Origin: Pseudomonas syringae
GTDB taxonomy: Bacteria; Pseudomonadota; Gammaproteobacteria; Pseudomonadales; Pseudomonadaceae
Direction of reading: 5' to 3'
Length of the DNA: 64,000 nucleotides
Assembly: GCF_000737245.1 (NCBI RefSeq)
Contig: NZ_JPQU01000100.1
Coordinates: 1-64,000, forward strand
The position numbers and the translations under genes were made by a program. Of the stretch, positions 17,354-26,821 are shown piece after piece. How positions within the stretch are numbered: the first letter of the stretch is position 1; each line of letters starts with the position of its first letter. A model generated the notes under the pieces. The model did not search any database. It saw only the letters and a program-made list of their open reading frames with translations, and was not told the DNA's origin.

Positions 17354-18979
17354 TTAGAGTTTGAAACGGGCAAGCAGGCTGTCGAGCCTAACTGCCAGGT
17401 TTGAAAGCTCGTGGCTGGCAGTGCTTGTCTGCTTAGAGGCAGCAACTGCCTGGAAGGTGAGGTCTCGGATACTGACAAGGTTTCTGTCGACCTCTCTGGC
17501 AACTTGAGCCTGCTCCTCGGCTGCAGTTGCGATGACCATATTACGGTCATTGATGTTTGCGACGGACTTGTTGATCTGCCCCAGTGAATCACTCGCCTCG
17601 TTGGCGAGTTTAAGCGTAGACGAGGCCTGCGTGACGCTCGCGCGCAAGGCCACCACGGTATCGCTAGTTCCCTGTTGCACAGCGCTGATCGTGCCTTCGA
17701 TTTCGCTCGTCGAGTCACTCGTGCGCTGCGCCAGTGCCCTGACCTCGTCTGCGACAACGGCAAATCCGCGCCCAGCATCACCAGCTCGAGCGGCCTCAAT
17801 GGCGGCATTTAAAGCGAGTAGGTTAGTTTGCTCAGCGACTGCACGAATGACGTCCAACATCTTGTTGATGCTGCCGGTCTGTTCAGCCAATACTAACGCC
17901 TGATCAGAAGCAGTCTGAACGTTATTGGAGAGCGAACTCACGGAAGCTACGACCTGATCCAGTCGAGCTTGCCCTTCTCTGGCCATGTCTGCTGAATACC
18001 TGGATTGCTCCGACGTCGCGGCCGCATTTACTGCTACCTCATCGACGGCTGCGCTCATCTCGGTCACTGCAGTGACTGCCGAATCCACCTCCTGGTTCTG
18101 ACGCTGCAGGCCACGGGCGCTTTCATCCATGACGGCGCTCATTTCCTCAGCCGCGGTGGCCAACTGAGTGGCCGAACTGCCAATCTCAGCCATAGCTTCG
18201 CGCAGGTTGCCTTGCATTTTCCCAAGGGCAGTCATCAGCTGGGTGGCTTCGTCATCGCCCGAGTTGAGGATAGGCTGGTTCAGTTCATTGCCGGCGATTC
18301 GCTCCGCTGTAGCAACTGCCTCACGCAGCGGCCGGATAATGCTGATGCTGAAACGCCAGGTCAGTATCAGGCCAAGCAATATCGCTATGCCAGTCAACAG
18401 TGTGGTCAACCACTTGGCGCGGGCGTAGGTTTGCTGAGCGATTTCCTTTTCTACCTCAGCATCAGCCTTGTCGATTTTGCCCAGGTTATTCACCGCCTGA
18501 ATCATCGGAACTGAATAGACATTAATGTCGCGCAGTCGGTCCAGCGCCTCGACCATTTTTCCTTGCTTGACCAATCCAGGGAGCTCTTGTGCACCGCTTC
18601 GGTAGCTCGCATACGATGTCTGCAGTTCCTGCATCACGCGTTTGCTCTCCGGGCTTGTAATTAACTGCGAGTAGGCTTGCAGAGCCTTGTCAACGTTCGC
18701 ACTAATCATTTCCCAGTTCTGGGCATACTTGGTGATTTCGTCCGGCGTGGTGAATACATAAAACTGATACACCGTGATGCGCAGGCGTGCCAGGTTCAGA
18801 TTCAGATCGCCAGACACCGCCAGCCGCGTCATGAGCGTCGTCTCAATGCGCTCCAGGGAGCGGTAGATGCTCGCGCTCTGCCAGAGACTGACGCCGCCTA
18901 ACACTACGAGCAAGACAATCATCAGCGAGAAGGCCAGCAATGTCCGAGCGGTAATTTTTATATTTCGCAGCATTTGCAT
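17354..18979 (-). CDS. Methyl-accepting chemotaxis protein
   Basis: 541 residues. TM1 is at about 10-31 (LLAFSLMIVLLVVLGGVSLW), a four-helix-bundle periplasmic sensor domain of about 155 residues follows, then TM2 (WLTTLLTGIAILLGLILTW, about 188-207), HAMP and a cytoplasmic signalling domain. The conserved hairpin tip reads VAEQTNLLALNAAIEAARAG and the distal helix VADEVRALAQRTSDST. The protein ends in LARFKL without a CheR-binding pentapeptide. It senses a small ligand in the periplasm and controls CheA; the ligand is not deducible. Transcribed alone, leftwards. Confidence 0.92.
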   Translation of the reverse strand: MQMLRNIKITARTLLAFSLMIVLLVVLGGVSLWQSASIYRSLERIETTLMTRLAVSGDLNLNLARLRITVYQFYVFTTPDEITKYAQNWEMISANVDKALQAYSQLITSPESKRVMQELQTSYASYRSGAQELPGLVKQGKMVEALDRLRDINVYSVPMIQAVNNLGKIDKADAEVEKEIAQQTYARAKWLTTLLTGIAILLGLILTWRFSISIIRPLREAVATAERIAGNELNQPILNSGDDEATQLMTALGKMQGNLREAMAEIGSSATQLATAAEEMSAVMDESARGLQRQNQEVDSAVTAVTEMSAAVDEVAVNAAATSEQSRYSADMAREGQARLDQVVASVSSLSNNVQTASDQALVLAEQTGSINKMLDVIRAVAEQTNLLALNAAIEAARAGDAGRGFAVVADEVRALAQRTSDSTSEIEGTISAVQQGTSDTVVALRASVTQASSTLKLANEASDSLGQINKSVANINDRNMVIATAAEEQAQVAREVDRNLVSIRDLTFQAVAASKQTSTASHELSNLAVRLDSLLARFKL

Positions 18980-19176
18980 AGCTCCACACGAGATGGATAT
19001 GTACCATCAACGAATAACACTATCGGCATCAGTTGATAAAACTTTAACCGTCATTGGAGTAACGTATTGATGTGAGTTAGTGAATCAAAGTGAATTGCTG
19101 TTCAACTGATAGGCACGATCTAGGTAATATTGTGACCCTGAGAAAATAATTCGAGGTCAGTTTTATCGCTACTTGC

Positions 19177-19629
19177 ATGTTACGCAAGAGGATCGCCTGC
19201 TTCGTTACGCTCAACCACGACCTATGGAGCCGTTTATGGGTTACCGGGAAAGTTTATGAGTACATTAGGCCGTTTACGGACGGAATCCCGAATCTCTCTG
19301 TCGGTATTGGCTTATGGTTCAATGAGGAAGTCCAGCAAGAGGCCCGTAGCTCCCTGTTAGCGTTGTGCGCAAAGCTCAACAGTCAGGAGAAAGGAGCGTG
19401 GGTATTGGACATCCACTCTCGCGATGGTAGGGGGCCGATTATCTTGCTGTCGACTCGTCGTTCCCTCATTGATTTGCATGTTCAAGCTGCCGACGGCGAC
19501 CTAGACGATATCGCCAGTGAGTTCTTATCAACTCACAGCAATTCACTTCTAGTTGAGCTTTCAGCGCCACTCCTGAAAGCAGGAAAGAGCGCTGATCAGT
19601 TTCTGTTTGAAATGGTAACTGCTGAATGA
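19177..19629 (+). CDS. Hypothetical protein, 150 residues
   Basis: Not recognised. The ORF has no signal peptide or membrane segment. It contains a hydrophobic beta-rich core (GAWVLDIHSRDGRGPIILLS, then DLHVQAADGDLDDIASEFLS) and acidic C-terminal helices. The first residues (MLRKRIACFV) are odd and the true start may be downstream. It sits alone between the leftward chemoreceptor and the leftward GMC oxidoreductase. Coding is plausible from the amino-acid composition but not certain. Confidence 0.5.
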   Translation: MLRKRIACFVTLNHDLWSRLWVTGKVYEYIRPFTDGIPNLSVGIGLWFNEEVQQEARSSLLALCAKLNSQEKGAWVLDIHSRDGRGPIILLSTRRSLIDLHVQAADGDLDDIASEFLSTHSNSLLVELSAPLLKAGKSADQFLFEMVTAE

Positions 19630-19742
19630 ATCGCCCTTGATTTTTAGACGCTAAATGACTGTTCCTGGCCAGTTCTGCCTGTCCTGACCGGCAGAAGTCG
19701 GCCAATACCTGCCAGTGAGACAGGTTTTTACCAGTAGTCTCA

Positions 19743-21323
19743 TTAATTACGGTCCGGCGCTGTGGCCGCAGCGATAACTCCGTTCGCGCAGAGTACGAGA
19801 TCTGCTGCTCGTTCGGCGATGACGACGCACGGCGCCATCGTATTGCCAATGGTAATTCGCGGCATGATCGAGGCATCCGCGATGCGCAGTTTATCGATCC
19901 CATACACCCGTAGTTGATGGTCGACCACCGACATTGCATCTCGCCCCATTTTTGCAGTGCAGGACTGGTGCCAGTAAGTCACAGCGGAGTTGCGAATGAA
20001 CTGCTCCATAGCGCGATGTTCTTTAGGCCCGGGCACAACTTCACGTTTGACCAGCTTATTGAAGGCTTCGCTGTTACCGAGCGCCCTACACAGCTCGATC
20101 GACGCATACGCCGCTTTCATATCTTCGGGCGCACTCAGGGAGTTTGGCTCAATGATCGGGGCGTCCAGCGGCCCGGCACCCGACAGACGCAAGCGTCCTC
20201 GACTGGCAGGTCTGGCCAGCCCTGCAAACATAGTCCAGCCATGTTGTGGCGGCTCAATTGCAACCTCAGGCGGCGACGGTACCGCAAACGCTAGCTGACA
20301 CTGCAACAGGTCCGGGACCTCCAGGCGACTGTCGCTTTTCCAGTACAAAGTGGTTTCGCACCCGCTGCTACCAACAGCCTGGGGTTGCAGATACTCCCAC
20401 GTACAGCCAAAGGCCAGATGGTCTTGGAGATTCTCCCCCACGCCGGGGAGATTATTGATGGGTGCAATGCCGTGGTTTCGCAGTTCGTCTTCCGGGCCGA
20501 TTCCCGATTGCATGAGCACTTTGGGTGTCTGCACCGCGCCCATGGACAGGATGACCTCGGCTGCAGCATAGAAGCACTGCCGCTTGCCTGCGATCACCAC
20601 TTCGACACCGATAACCTGTGTACCGGTAAGCAGTACGCGGGTTACCAATGCCCCTGTCAGAACCGTCAAGTTCGGGTAGTGCAAGCGTGGCCGGATGTAG
20701 GAGTCGTAAACGGATTCGCGCTTGCCCCGGTTAATGCGCAGGTCGGTAATAGCGATCCCGCCCGGACCTTCCATCATCTCGCCATTGGGACTGTCGAATC
20801 GGGGTATACCCAGACGGCTGGCCGCCTCCAGCGTTGCCAACGCGAGGGGTTGAGGCGTGGCCGGCTGCTCGACATGTACCGGGCCACCCGAACCACGCCG
20901 AGTGGCATCAGGGCTGCCTTGCCAGTTCTCGATCCGGCGGTAGTAATTGAGGACCGAATCGTAGCCCCAGGCCGGATCGCCGGACTCGGCAGCGAAATGG
21001 TCCCAATCGGAGCGGTGGCCGCGCGACCAGACCATCACATTGATGCTGGAACCACCGCCAAGCCCCTTACCCATGCTCAGAGACTGTCGTCGACCATTGA
21101 GGTGTGGATTGGGTTGCCCCTCGAATGCCCAGTCGCGCTTTGAGCCGAGGTTCATCGGCCATAGCGCCGGTTCGGCGACCTCGGGGCCCGAGTAATCTTC
21201 ACCAGCCTCAATCAGTAAGACGCGCGCACTTTTCTGATCGGCAAGACGGGCAGCAACCACGCAGCCCGCCGTACCTGCCCCACAGACGATGAAATCATAG
21301 TGTTGATCATGTAGATGTTCCAT
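19743..21323 (-). CDS. GMC-family oxidoreductase (choline dehydrogenase/alcohol oxidase-like)
   Basis: The ATG at 21323, preceded by GGAG, gives 526 residues; a GTG at 21353 overlaps the upstream hydrolase stop. FAD motif FIVCGAGTAGCVVAARLAD at about 11-29, GMC signature GKGLGGGSSINVMVWSRGH, second signature GAVQTPKVLMQSGIGP, and a catalytic histidine in VTYWHQSCTAKMG near the end. It oxidises an alcohol, delivering electrons to oxygen or quinone. The substrate is unknown. It is probably co-transcribed with the hydrolase gene immediately upstream (reading leftwards). Confidence 0.85.
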   Translation of the reverse strand: MEHLHDQHYDFIVCGAGTAGCVVAARLADQKSARVLLIEAGEDYSGPEVAEPALWPMNLGSKRDWAFEGQPNPHLNGRRQSLSMGKGLGGGSSINVMVWSRGHRSDWDHFAAESGDPAWGYDSVLNYYRRIENWQGSPDATRRGSGGPVHVEQPATPQPLALATLEAASRLGIPRFDSPNGEMMEGPGGIAITDLRINRGKRESVYDSYIRPRLHYPNLTVLTGALVTRVLLTGTQVIGVEVVIAGKRQCFYAAAEVILSMGAVQTPKVLMQSGIGPEDELRNHGIAPINNLPGVGENLQDHLAFGCTWEYLQPQAVGSSGCETTLYWKSDSRLEVPDLLQCQLAFAVPSPPEVAIEPPQHGWTMFAGLARPASRGRLRLSGAGPLDAPIIEPNSLSAPEDMKAAYASIELCRALGNSEAFNKLVKREVVPGPKEHRAMEQFIRNSAVTYWHQSCTAKMGRDAMSVVDHQLRVYGIDKLRIADASIMPRITIGNTMAPCVVIAERAADLVLCANGVIAAATAPDRN

Positions 21324-21349
21324 GCGCCCGCTCCGTCTCGATGCAGGAA

Positions 21350-22123
21350 TCACTGCTCGCCAACGCTGTGCACTGCCTTGAGAATCACTGCGGCGACCTC
21401 AGCGGGCTTCGACTGCTGGGGAACGTGGCTGGTGTGGACCTCTGCAAGGGTGGCACCCATACGCTTGGCGGCAGAGCGCTGGACGTCGGGGTGGATCATC
21501 CGGTCTTCTGTGGCGAGCAGATACCAGGACGGTTTGGTCTTCCAGGACGACACGGTCGTTTTATCTTCGAAGGCAGATGCTTTGATGGGGCCTTGTGTGG
21601 CGGTCATGACGGCGGTCTGCGCTGTAGGGAGATCCTGGGCGAAGTCCTTGGCCATGCCTTCCGGCGTCAAGTAGAGGAAACCATTGCCGTCTGCCTTGAT
21701 CTGGCTGATGCCAGGGGGCGTGGGCGCGCCTTTACCTTGTTCGCCGCTGGTTTGCCCGGCGTCTGGTGCGAAGGCAGCGACATACACCAGCGCGCTGACC
21801 TTCGGGTCGCTACCGGCCTCGGTAATCACGGTGCCGCCCCAAGAGTGCCCGACCAGAACCACCTTGCCCTGCTGGTTGTTCAACACGCGGCGCGTAGCGG
21901 CAACATCATCGGCAAGCGAGGTGAGCGGGTTTTGCACCACCGTAACGGCCACTCCTTGAGCCTGAAGCATTGGCACCACTTTGGCCCAGTCGGAGCCGTC
22001 GGCGAACGCGCCGTGTACGATCACCACAGAGGGCGTTGTATCCTGCGCGTGACTGGCGCTTGCGATGAAGGTACCGGCGATGGCGAAGGCAACTGTAGCG
22101 ATGTTCGTTTTGAATGTTTTCAT
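21350..22123 (-). CDS. Secreted alpha/beta-hydrolase
   Basis: The ATG at 22123 with AGGAG upstream gives 257 residues and a signal peptide (MKTFKTNIATVAFAIAGTFI, then ASASHA before QDTTPSVV). The fold follows at once: VVIVHGAFADGSDWAKVVP (oxyanion loop) and a nucleophile elbow VLVGHSWGG with Ser, then a C-terminal VHTSHVP histidine. This is the small EstC/RsbQ-like hydrolase family, often annotated as alpha/beta hydrolase or salicylate-esterase-like. It sits back to back with the HD-LuxR regulator (22212), so the 88-base gap probably holds a shared control region. Confidence 0.85.
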   Translation of the reverse strand: MKTFKTNIATVAFAIAGTFIASASHAQDTTPSVVIVHGAFADGSDWAKVVPMLQAQGVAVTVVQNPLTSLADDVAATRRVLNNQQGKVVLVGHSWGGTVITEAGSDPKVSALVYVAAFAPDAGQTSGEQGKGAPTPPGISQIKADGNGFLYLTPEGMAKDFAQDLPTAQTAVMTATQGPIKASAFEDKTTVSSWKTKPSWYLLATEDRMIHPDVQRSAAKRMGATLAEVHTSHVPQQSKPAEVAAVILKAVHSVGEQ

Positions 22124-22211
22124 TGGATGAGCTCCTGTTCGGGAGTTCAAATTCTGCTGGCTGGCCTGCGTTGCGGGCATCGGTCAATTATCCGACCCCG
22201 GGACATTTTTC

Positions 22212-23651
22212 ATGGATAGTGCGTTGCAACTGGACATCTCCCTAGGCGGGGCACTGGTGACGATCGCCCAGATCGGCGATCTCAGCATGGGGCAACCACT
22301 CGGTCATTCCAGGCGTGTTGCCGCACTGGCGCGGATGCTGGCGCAGGCCCGGCACGGTGACGGTGAGCATCTGAGGGTAGCGGAACAGGTTGCCTTGCTG
22401 CGCTGGTCCGGTTGCACCGCCAATGCCGAAGGCTTTGCGGAGCTGCTGGGTGATGACGTCGATGGCCGCCGCGCGATGCTCGATTTGACGCTGGGAAACG
22501 AGCAAATGAACGCGGTGCATCAGGCGACCCCGCTCGCCGTCGTGCACTGTGAGGTGTCTGGAGCAATCGCCAAAACCCTCCAGCTCGGTGCCGCCGTCGA
22601 GGCGGGCTTGTGCCGCGTGTTCGAAACCTACGACGGCACTGGCCGGCCACTGGGCCTGACCCATGAGCACATTCCGGAGGTCGCTTATCAGGTAGTACTT
22701 GCAGGCGATCTGGATATTCTCAGTCGCGCACACGGCCTGGACGCGGCGCTGCGCTGGATCAGAGAGCAGTCGGATCGGCGCTATCCCGCGTCGCTGGTAT
22801 CGTTGCTTCTCGAGAACGCAAAGGACTGGCTGGCGAATCTGGAAACGCTTTCGAAAACGGTTGAACACGCGCCAGAGCAACGTCGCGTCTCACTGACGCT
22901 GGTGGGAGACATCATCGACTTGAAGCTCCCGTGGTTGGCAGGGCATTCGCGGCAGGTTGCGCATGTCGCCGTGGAAGCGGCCCGCCTGTGGGGGCTGCGG
23001 GAACCCGCTTTGACTGAAATTGGCAAGTCCGCGTTCATCTATGGTCTGGGCCGGGCAGCCGTTTCGAACCACCTTTGGAATACTGCAGGAACGCTGCCAT
23101 ACGGCGCTGCGGAGCGGGTACGACTTGTCCCTTACTGGACACAACAGGCGCTTAGACCTATCACTGAGCTGACCGTGTCCGCAGAGATTGCAGCCCATAC
23201 CTATGAACGGCTCAACGGCAGTGGCTATTTTCGAGGGGTGGCGGGTGATGCGCTGTGTGCCGAGCATCGCCTGTTCGCCACATCGGTAGCCTGGGTCGCG
23301 CTAAGGGAAGCCAGGCCATGGCGATCGGCTCATGGCGAAGCGGATGCAGCCAGACTACTCAAACAGGATGCTGGCAGTGGCTTGTTCGACAACGATGTTT
23401 GCGAAGCAGTCATTGCCGCCGCAGGTGGTGAGCGTCGGATTCGTCAACCGAAGGCTTCGGTACTCACGACTCGCGAGTGTCGCATCCTGCTGGAGATCAG
23501 CCGTGGCGCCAGCAACAAGCAGGTCGCCCGGCTGCTGGACATTAGTCCGAGCACGGTTCGCACGCACATGGAAAGCATCTTTCGTAAACTGGAATGCTCG
23601 ACCCGGGCAGCCGCTACCTTGAAGGGATTGACCCTGGGATTGATTGCCTGA
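22212..23651 (+). CDS. HD-domain protein fused to a LuxR-type DNA-binding domain
   Basis: 479 residues. Two HD-like segments are visible: GHSRRVAALARMLAQARHGD near 32-51 and GHSRQVAHVAVEAARLWGL near 240-260, the latter followed by YERLNGSGYFRG, which resembles the GYP part of HD-GYP phosphodiesterases but lacks a complete metal-ligand set. The C-terminus (about 415-475) is a LuxR/GerE helix-turn-helix (LTTRECRILLEISRGASNKQ, then STVRTHMESIFRKLECSTRA). It is likely a transcriptional regulator of the divergent hydrolase/GMC genes and nearby SDR genes. Cyclic-di-GMP cleavage or binding is possible but unproven. Confidence 0.75.
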   Translation: MDSALQLDISLGGALVTIAQIGDLSMGQPLGHSRRVAALARMLAQARHGDGEHLRVAEQVALLRWSGCTANAEGFAELLGDDVDGRRAMLDLTLGNEQMNAVHQATPLAVVHCEVSGAIAKTLQLGAAVEAGLCRVFETYDGTGRPLGLTHEHIPEVAYQVVLAGDLDILSRAHGLDAALRWIREQSDRRYPASLVSLLLENAKDWLANLETLSKTVEHAPEQRRVSLTLVGDIIDLKLPWLAGHSRQVAHVAVEAARLWGLREPALTEIGKSAFIYGLGRAAVSNHLWNTAGTLPYGAAERVRLVPYWTQQALRPITELTVSAEIAAHTYERLNGSGYFRGVAGDALCAEHRLFATSVAWVALREARPWRSAHGEADAARLLKQDAGSGLFDNDVCEAVIAAAGGERRIRQPKASVLTTRECRILLEISRGASNKQVARLLDISPSTVRTHMESIFRKLECSTRAAATLKGLTLGLIA

Positions 23652-23673
23652 ATCAGGTCCGGTCAAGCCTGAA

Positions 23674-24591
23674 TCAGGCGAGCCCGCCCAGACCGGCTTG
23701 ACGGGCGCGCGCCAGATCGATGAATGCCCTGGCTGATGCAGAGGGGTTGCGCCGGTTCGGGTAGTACAGGCACAGCGTGTCCCGAGGTGGTGTCCAGTCT
23801 TCAAGAGTGCGCACGAACTGTCCGGCGCGGATTTCGTTATGAACGTCCTGTTCCATGAAAAAGCCGAGTCCCATGCCTTCCTGCACCGCCAGCTTGACCA
23901 CGCTTGATTCATCCAGCGTAAGCGGCCCGCTCACATCGAGACGAGTCACTTCTGCGCCCCGCTCGAAATGCCACGGGAAAATCGCCCCATTGGGGAGACG
24001 AACGCGGATGCATTGATGCTGGAGCAGATCGGATGGCATTAGCGGTTTGCCGTGTTTTTCGAAGTACGCGGGCGAGCCGACCACCGCGTACCGTTGCGGC
24101 TGGCCGAGTGGGATCACAATCATGTCATTCGGAACGAGGCTTGCGGAGCGCACGCCGAAATCGAAGCCGTCAGCCACGATATCCACCAGTCGGCCCTCGG
24201 TCACCAGGTCGATATGGACTTTCGGATGCTGCTGCAGGAACTCCATCACCAATGGCAGGAGCGCCAATCGGACAGCGCTGGCGAAGGCATTGATACGCAG
24301 CGTGCCCGAGGGCCCGACGTTATGCGATCGTACGGCATCGAGTGCAGCTCGCAACTCCTGCAAGGCTGGCCCCACCTGCTCCAGAAATACCCTGCCCGCT
24401 TCGGTGATGGCCACGCTTCGGGTAGTGCGATTGAACAGTCGCGATTCGAGGCGGGCTTCCAGCTGGGCAATGGTGTTGCTCAACGCAGTGGCAGAGACGC
24501 CGAGATCGATAGCGGCCTGGCGAAACGAACCCCTGCGTGCCACCGCTATGACAGCGTCCAGCTCACCGAGGCCCAGACGATCTTGTGACAT
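23674..24591 (-). CDS. LysR-type transcriptional regulator
   Basis: The ATG at 24591 gives 305 residues; the longer ORF from 24795 adds an implausible N-terminus. The helix-turn-helix occupies residues 5-62 (LGELDAVIAVARRGSFRQAA, then LSNTIAQLEARLESRLFNRT), followed by a substrate-binding domain (LRINAFASAVRLALLPLVME). It converges with the HD-LuxR gene and is divergent from the small LuxR gene at 24697. It resembles the Pseudomonas regulators found beside short-chain dehydrogenase or reductase genes; the inducer is unknown. Confidence 0.87.
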   Translation of the reverse strand: MSQDRLGLGELDAVIAVARRGSFRQAAIDLGVSATALSNTIAQLEARLESRLFNRTTRSVAITEAGRVFLEQVGPALQELRAALDAVRSHNVGPSGTLRINAFASAVRLALLPLVMEFLQQHPKVHIDLVTEGRLVDIVADGFDFGVRSASLVPNDMIVIPLGQPQRYAVVGSPAYFEKHGKPLMPSDLLQHQCIRVRLPNGAIFPWHFERGAEVTRLDVSGPLTLDESSVVKLAVQEGMGLGFFMEQDVHNEIRAGQFVRTLEDWTPPRDTLCLYYPNRRNPSASARAFIDLARARQAGLGGLA

Positions 24592-24696
24592 GGATTGTCC
24601 TGAATTTCGGGATTGGTCATAAATTTCGTCCCAGTTGAACAAACAATCCCCCAGGCAGCAAGATCGCTCGAGGAAATCCATCCGGGAGATCAGCAA

Positions 24697-25044
24697 ATGA
24701 ACCTTCAGCCTGTCAGCGTTATCGACCCTCACTTTGACATCGCCAGTGCACGCGATCTGGTCGCTGCCAAGTACTCGCCACCTCAAGCACGTCATGCATC
24801 ACTGAGACTAACGATGCACGGCGAGCAGCAGATTCAGCGGCCTGGTGGGCTATTACTCACCGGGCGAGAGTGTCGCATCCTCCAGGAAATCAGCGTTGGC
24901 GCCAACAACAAGCAAGTGGCGAGGTTGCTGGAAATTAGTCCGAGCACCGTTCGCACGCATCTGGAAAGCATCTTCCGAAAGCTGGAGTGCTCGACCCGAG
25001 CAGCGGCCACCTTCAAGGCCGCGAAACTGGGCCTGATCTCCTGA
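24697..25044 (+). CDS. Small LuxR-type DNA-binding protein
   Basis: The ATG at 24697 with GGGAG upstream gives 115 residues. Only the C-terminal 65 residues are recognisable, a LuxR/GerE helix-turn-helix (LTGRECRILQEISVGANNKQ, then STVRTHLESIFRKLECSTRA) nearly identical to the end of the HD-LuxR protein at 22212. The first 50 residues are a short unrelated leader with no sensor domain. It is divergent from the LysR gene and upstream of the SnoaL/SDR pair, which it may control. A stand-alone domain like this could also compete with the longer protein at shared sites. Confidence 0.8.
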   Translation: MNLQPVSVIDPHFDIASARDLVAAKYSPPQARHASLRLTMHGEQQIQRPGGLLLTGRECRILQEISVGANNKQVARLLEISPSTVRTHLESIFRKLECSTRAAATFKAAKLGLIS

Positions 25045-25140
25045 TGTCCGCCCCGGATGGATCCCTCATTGCATCAGCCTCGCTGACAAAGGCAGTGCCC
25101 TAGATCACTTTCTAACAACCAGATTCAGGAGAACGAAAAC

Positions 25141-25473
25141 ATGACCCTTCAACTACCCGACGTCGTGCAGACGTACTTTGCGGTCAGCAATGGTGGCGAT
25201 ACAGCACAACTTGCTGGCTGCTTCCACGCTGACGCCACGGTGTGCGACGAGCGAAAAACATACCAGGGAATCGCTGCTATCAAAGCCTGGCAACAGGATG
25301 CCCGCAAGGCCTTCATCTATCAGGTCCAACCACTCCAAGCCCTGCAAGACCAGAGCAGACTGACGGTCATTGCGAACCTTGTCGGGAATTTCCCCGGTGG
25401 CTCGGTTCAACTTAGTCATGCCTTCACGCTGACCGGCGGCCGAATCCGTTCCTTGGAGATCACGCCATGCTGA
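25141..25473 (+). CDS. SnoaL/NTF2-like small protein
   Basis: 110 residues with the cone-shaped NTF2/SnoaL pattern: VVQTYFAVSNGGDTAQLAGC, FHADATVCDERKTYQGIAAI near 30-50, and a C-terminal strand GGRIRSLEITPC. Members are enzymes (isomerases, cyclases, hydrolases) or ligand-binding proteins. It is preceded by AGGAGAACGAAAAC, a good ribosome site, and its last 7 bases overlap the SDR gene, so both are translated together and probably act on the same substrate. Confidence 0.75.
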   Translation: MTLQLPDVVQTYFAVSNGGDTAQLAGCFHADATVCDERKTYQGIAAIKAWQQDARKAFIYQVQPLQALQDQSRLTVIANLVGNFPGGSVQLSHAFTLTGGRIRSLEITPC

Positions 25474-26243
25474 ATCCAGGTTTGGCTGGCAAGCGGGTCC
25501 TGGTCACCGGTGGAACCAAAGGCATCGGCAAGGCTGTCGTCGAGTTGCTACTGGCCGAGGGGGCGAAGATCATTACTTCGGCCAGACAGGTGGACGTTGA
25601 AATGCCGGGCGTTATTCTGATCGCGGCTGATCTTTCGACCCGGGAAGGTTGTGACGTGCTGATCGCCGCGATCCACGAGCGGTTAGCCGGCGTGGACATC
25701 ATGATCCACGTCCTCGGTGGTTCGTCGGCACCTGGCGGCGGTTTTGCCGCGCTGGACGAGGAGCACTGGCAACAAGAGCTCAGCCTGAACCTGTTGCCAG
25801 CGGTGCGCCTTGATCGCGCCCTGCTCCCGGGAATGCTGGAACGCAAGGAAGGGGTTGTCATCCACGTCACCTCCATCCAGAGTCGGCTGCCACTGCCGGA
25901 ATCTACAACAGCTTACGCGGCGGCCAAAGCCGCGCTTTCGACGTACAGCAAAAGTTTATCGAAAGAGGTTTCGCCCAAAGGCATTCGCGTAGTTCGGGTG
26001 TCGCCGGGCTGGGTAGAAACCGAAGCGTCGGTCGCATTGGCCGAGCGACTCGCGCAGCAGGCAGGTACTGACTATGAGGGAGGTAAAGACATCATCATGA
26101 ATGCACTTGGAGGTATCCCGCTCGGACGCCCATCAACGCCCTCCGAAGTTGCCGACCTGATCTGTTTCTTGGCTTCACCACGAGCGGCCTCTATCACGGG
26201 AAGTGAGTTCGTGATCGATGGCGGAACTGTGCCAACGGTTTAG
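25467..26243 (+). CDS. Short-chain dehydrogenase/reductase
   Basis: 258 residues of classical SDR. The NAD(P) motif is VTGGTKGIGKAV at about 12-24 and the active site S-Y-K reads TSIQS (139-143), then YAAAKAA with Tyr and Lys about 156-160. The C-terminus ends FLASPRAASITGSEFVIDGG, the usual SDR tail. It follows SnoaL with a 7-base overlap. It catalyses NAD(P)H-linked carbonyl reduction or alcohol oxidation; the substrate is unknown. Confidence 0.87.
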   Translation: MLNPGLAGKRVLVTGGTKGIGKAVVELLLAEGAKIITSARQVDVEMPGVILIAADLSTREGCDVLIAAIHERLAGVDIMIHVLGGSSAPGGGFAALDEEHWQQELSLNLLPAVRLDRALLPGMLERKEGVVIHVTSIQSRLPLPESTTAYAAAKAALSTYSKSLSKEVSPKGIRVVRVSPGWVETEASVALAERLAQQAGTDYEGGKDIIMNALGGIPLGRPSTPSEVADLICFLASPRAASITGSEFVIDGGTVPTV

Positions 26244-26362
26244 CCGACTGGTCGAAGGGTTAGACGATCCTCCTGACTTTGGCATAGTCTGCACCGCAGG
26301 CAGACGGCTGTATAAGTGGCCCGAACCCTACCAGCGTGACAAATATATAAGGAGCGTTTCAG

Positions 26363-26821
26363 ATGCTGCGAGTGGATTGGCTCGATAAACAAATGGACAA
26401 GTGCGGCGTTATGGCCGAATGGCTTTATCGGGAATTCAGTTATGAGTTTACGCAGCAATCTCTTTCGAGTTGGCAACAGGAGTTCTCTGATGGACAGCGT
26501 GATGGCAGTTGGAAGTGTCTGATCGCAACGGAACGAGACCAGTTGCTAGGTGGAGCTACGCTTGCCAATAACGACCTACCTGAACGGCCGGATCTAGGCC
26601 CGTGGCTTGCGTGTGTGTTCGTCACACCTGAAGCTCGAGGGCGAGGGCTCGCAGCGCAGCTAATCGAAGGTATCTGTGTCCATGCAAGAGACGCTGGGTT
26701 CACGACCTTGTATTTGCACACCCACAGCCAGAGCAACTACTACACCAAGCTTGGCTGGAAAGTGTTGGAGCGCTTTGAGGCTTGGGGGAAAGAGCAATAC
26801 CTTATGTCCCGGAGTTTATAG
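26363..26821 (+). CDS. GNAT-family N-acetyltransferase
   Basis: 152 residues. The acetyl-CoA-binding motif A is VFVTPEARGRGLAAQLIEGI around 90-109, followed by YLHTHSQSNYYTKLGWKVLE, the C-terminal strand-helix pair typical of GNAT proteins. It has its own ribosome site (AAGGAGCG) and is monocistronic. The acceptor substrate is unknown. Confidence 0.85.
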   Translation: MLRVDWLDKQMDKCGVMAEWLYREFSYEFTQQSLSSWQQEFSDGQRDGSWKCLIATERDQLLGGATLANNDLPERPDLGPWLACVFVTPEARGRGLAAQLIEGICVHARDAGFTTLYLHTHSQSNYYTKLGWKVLERFEAWGKEQYLMSRSL

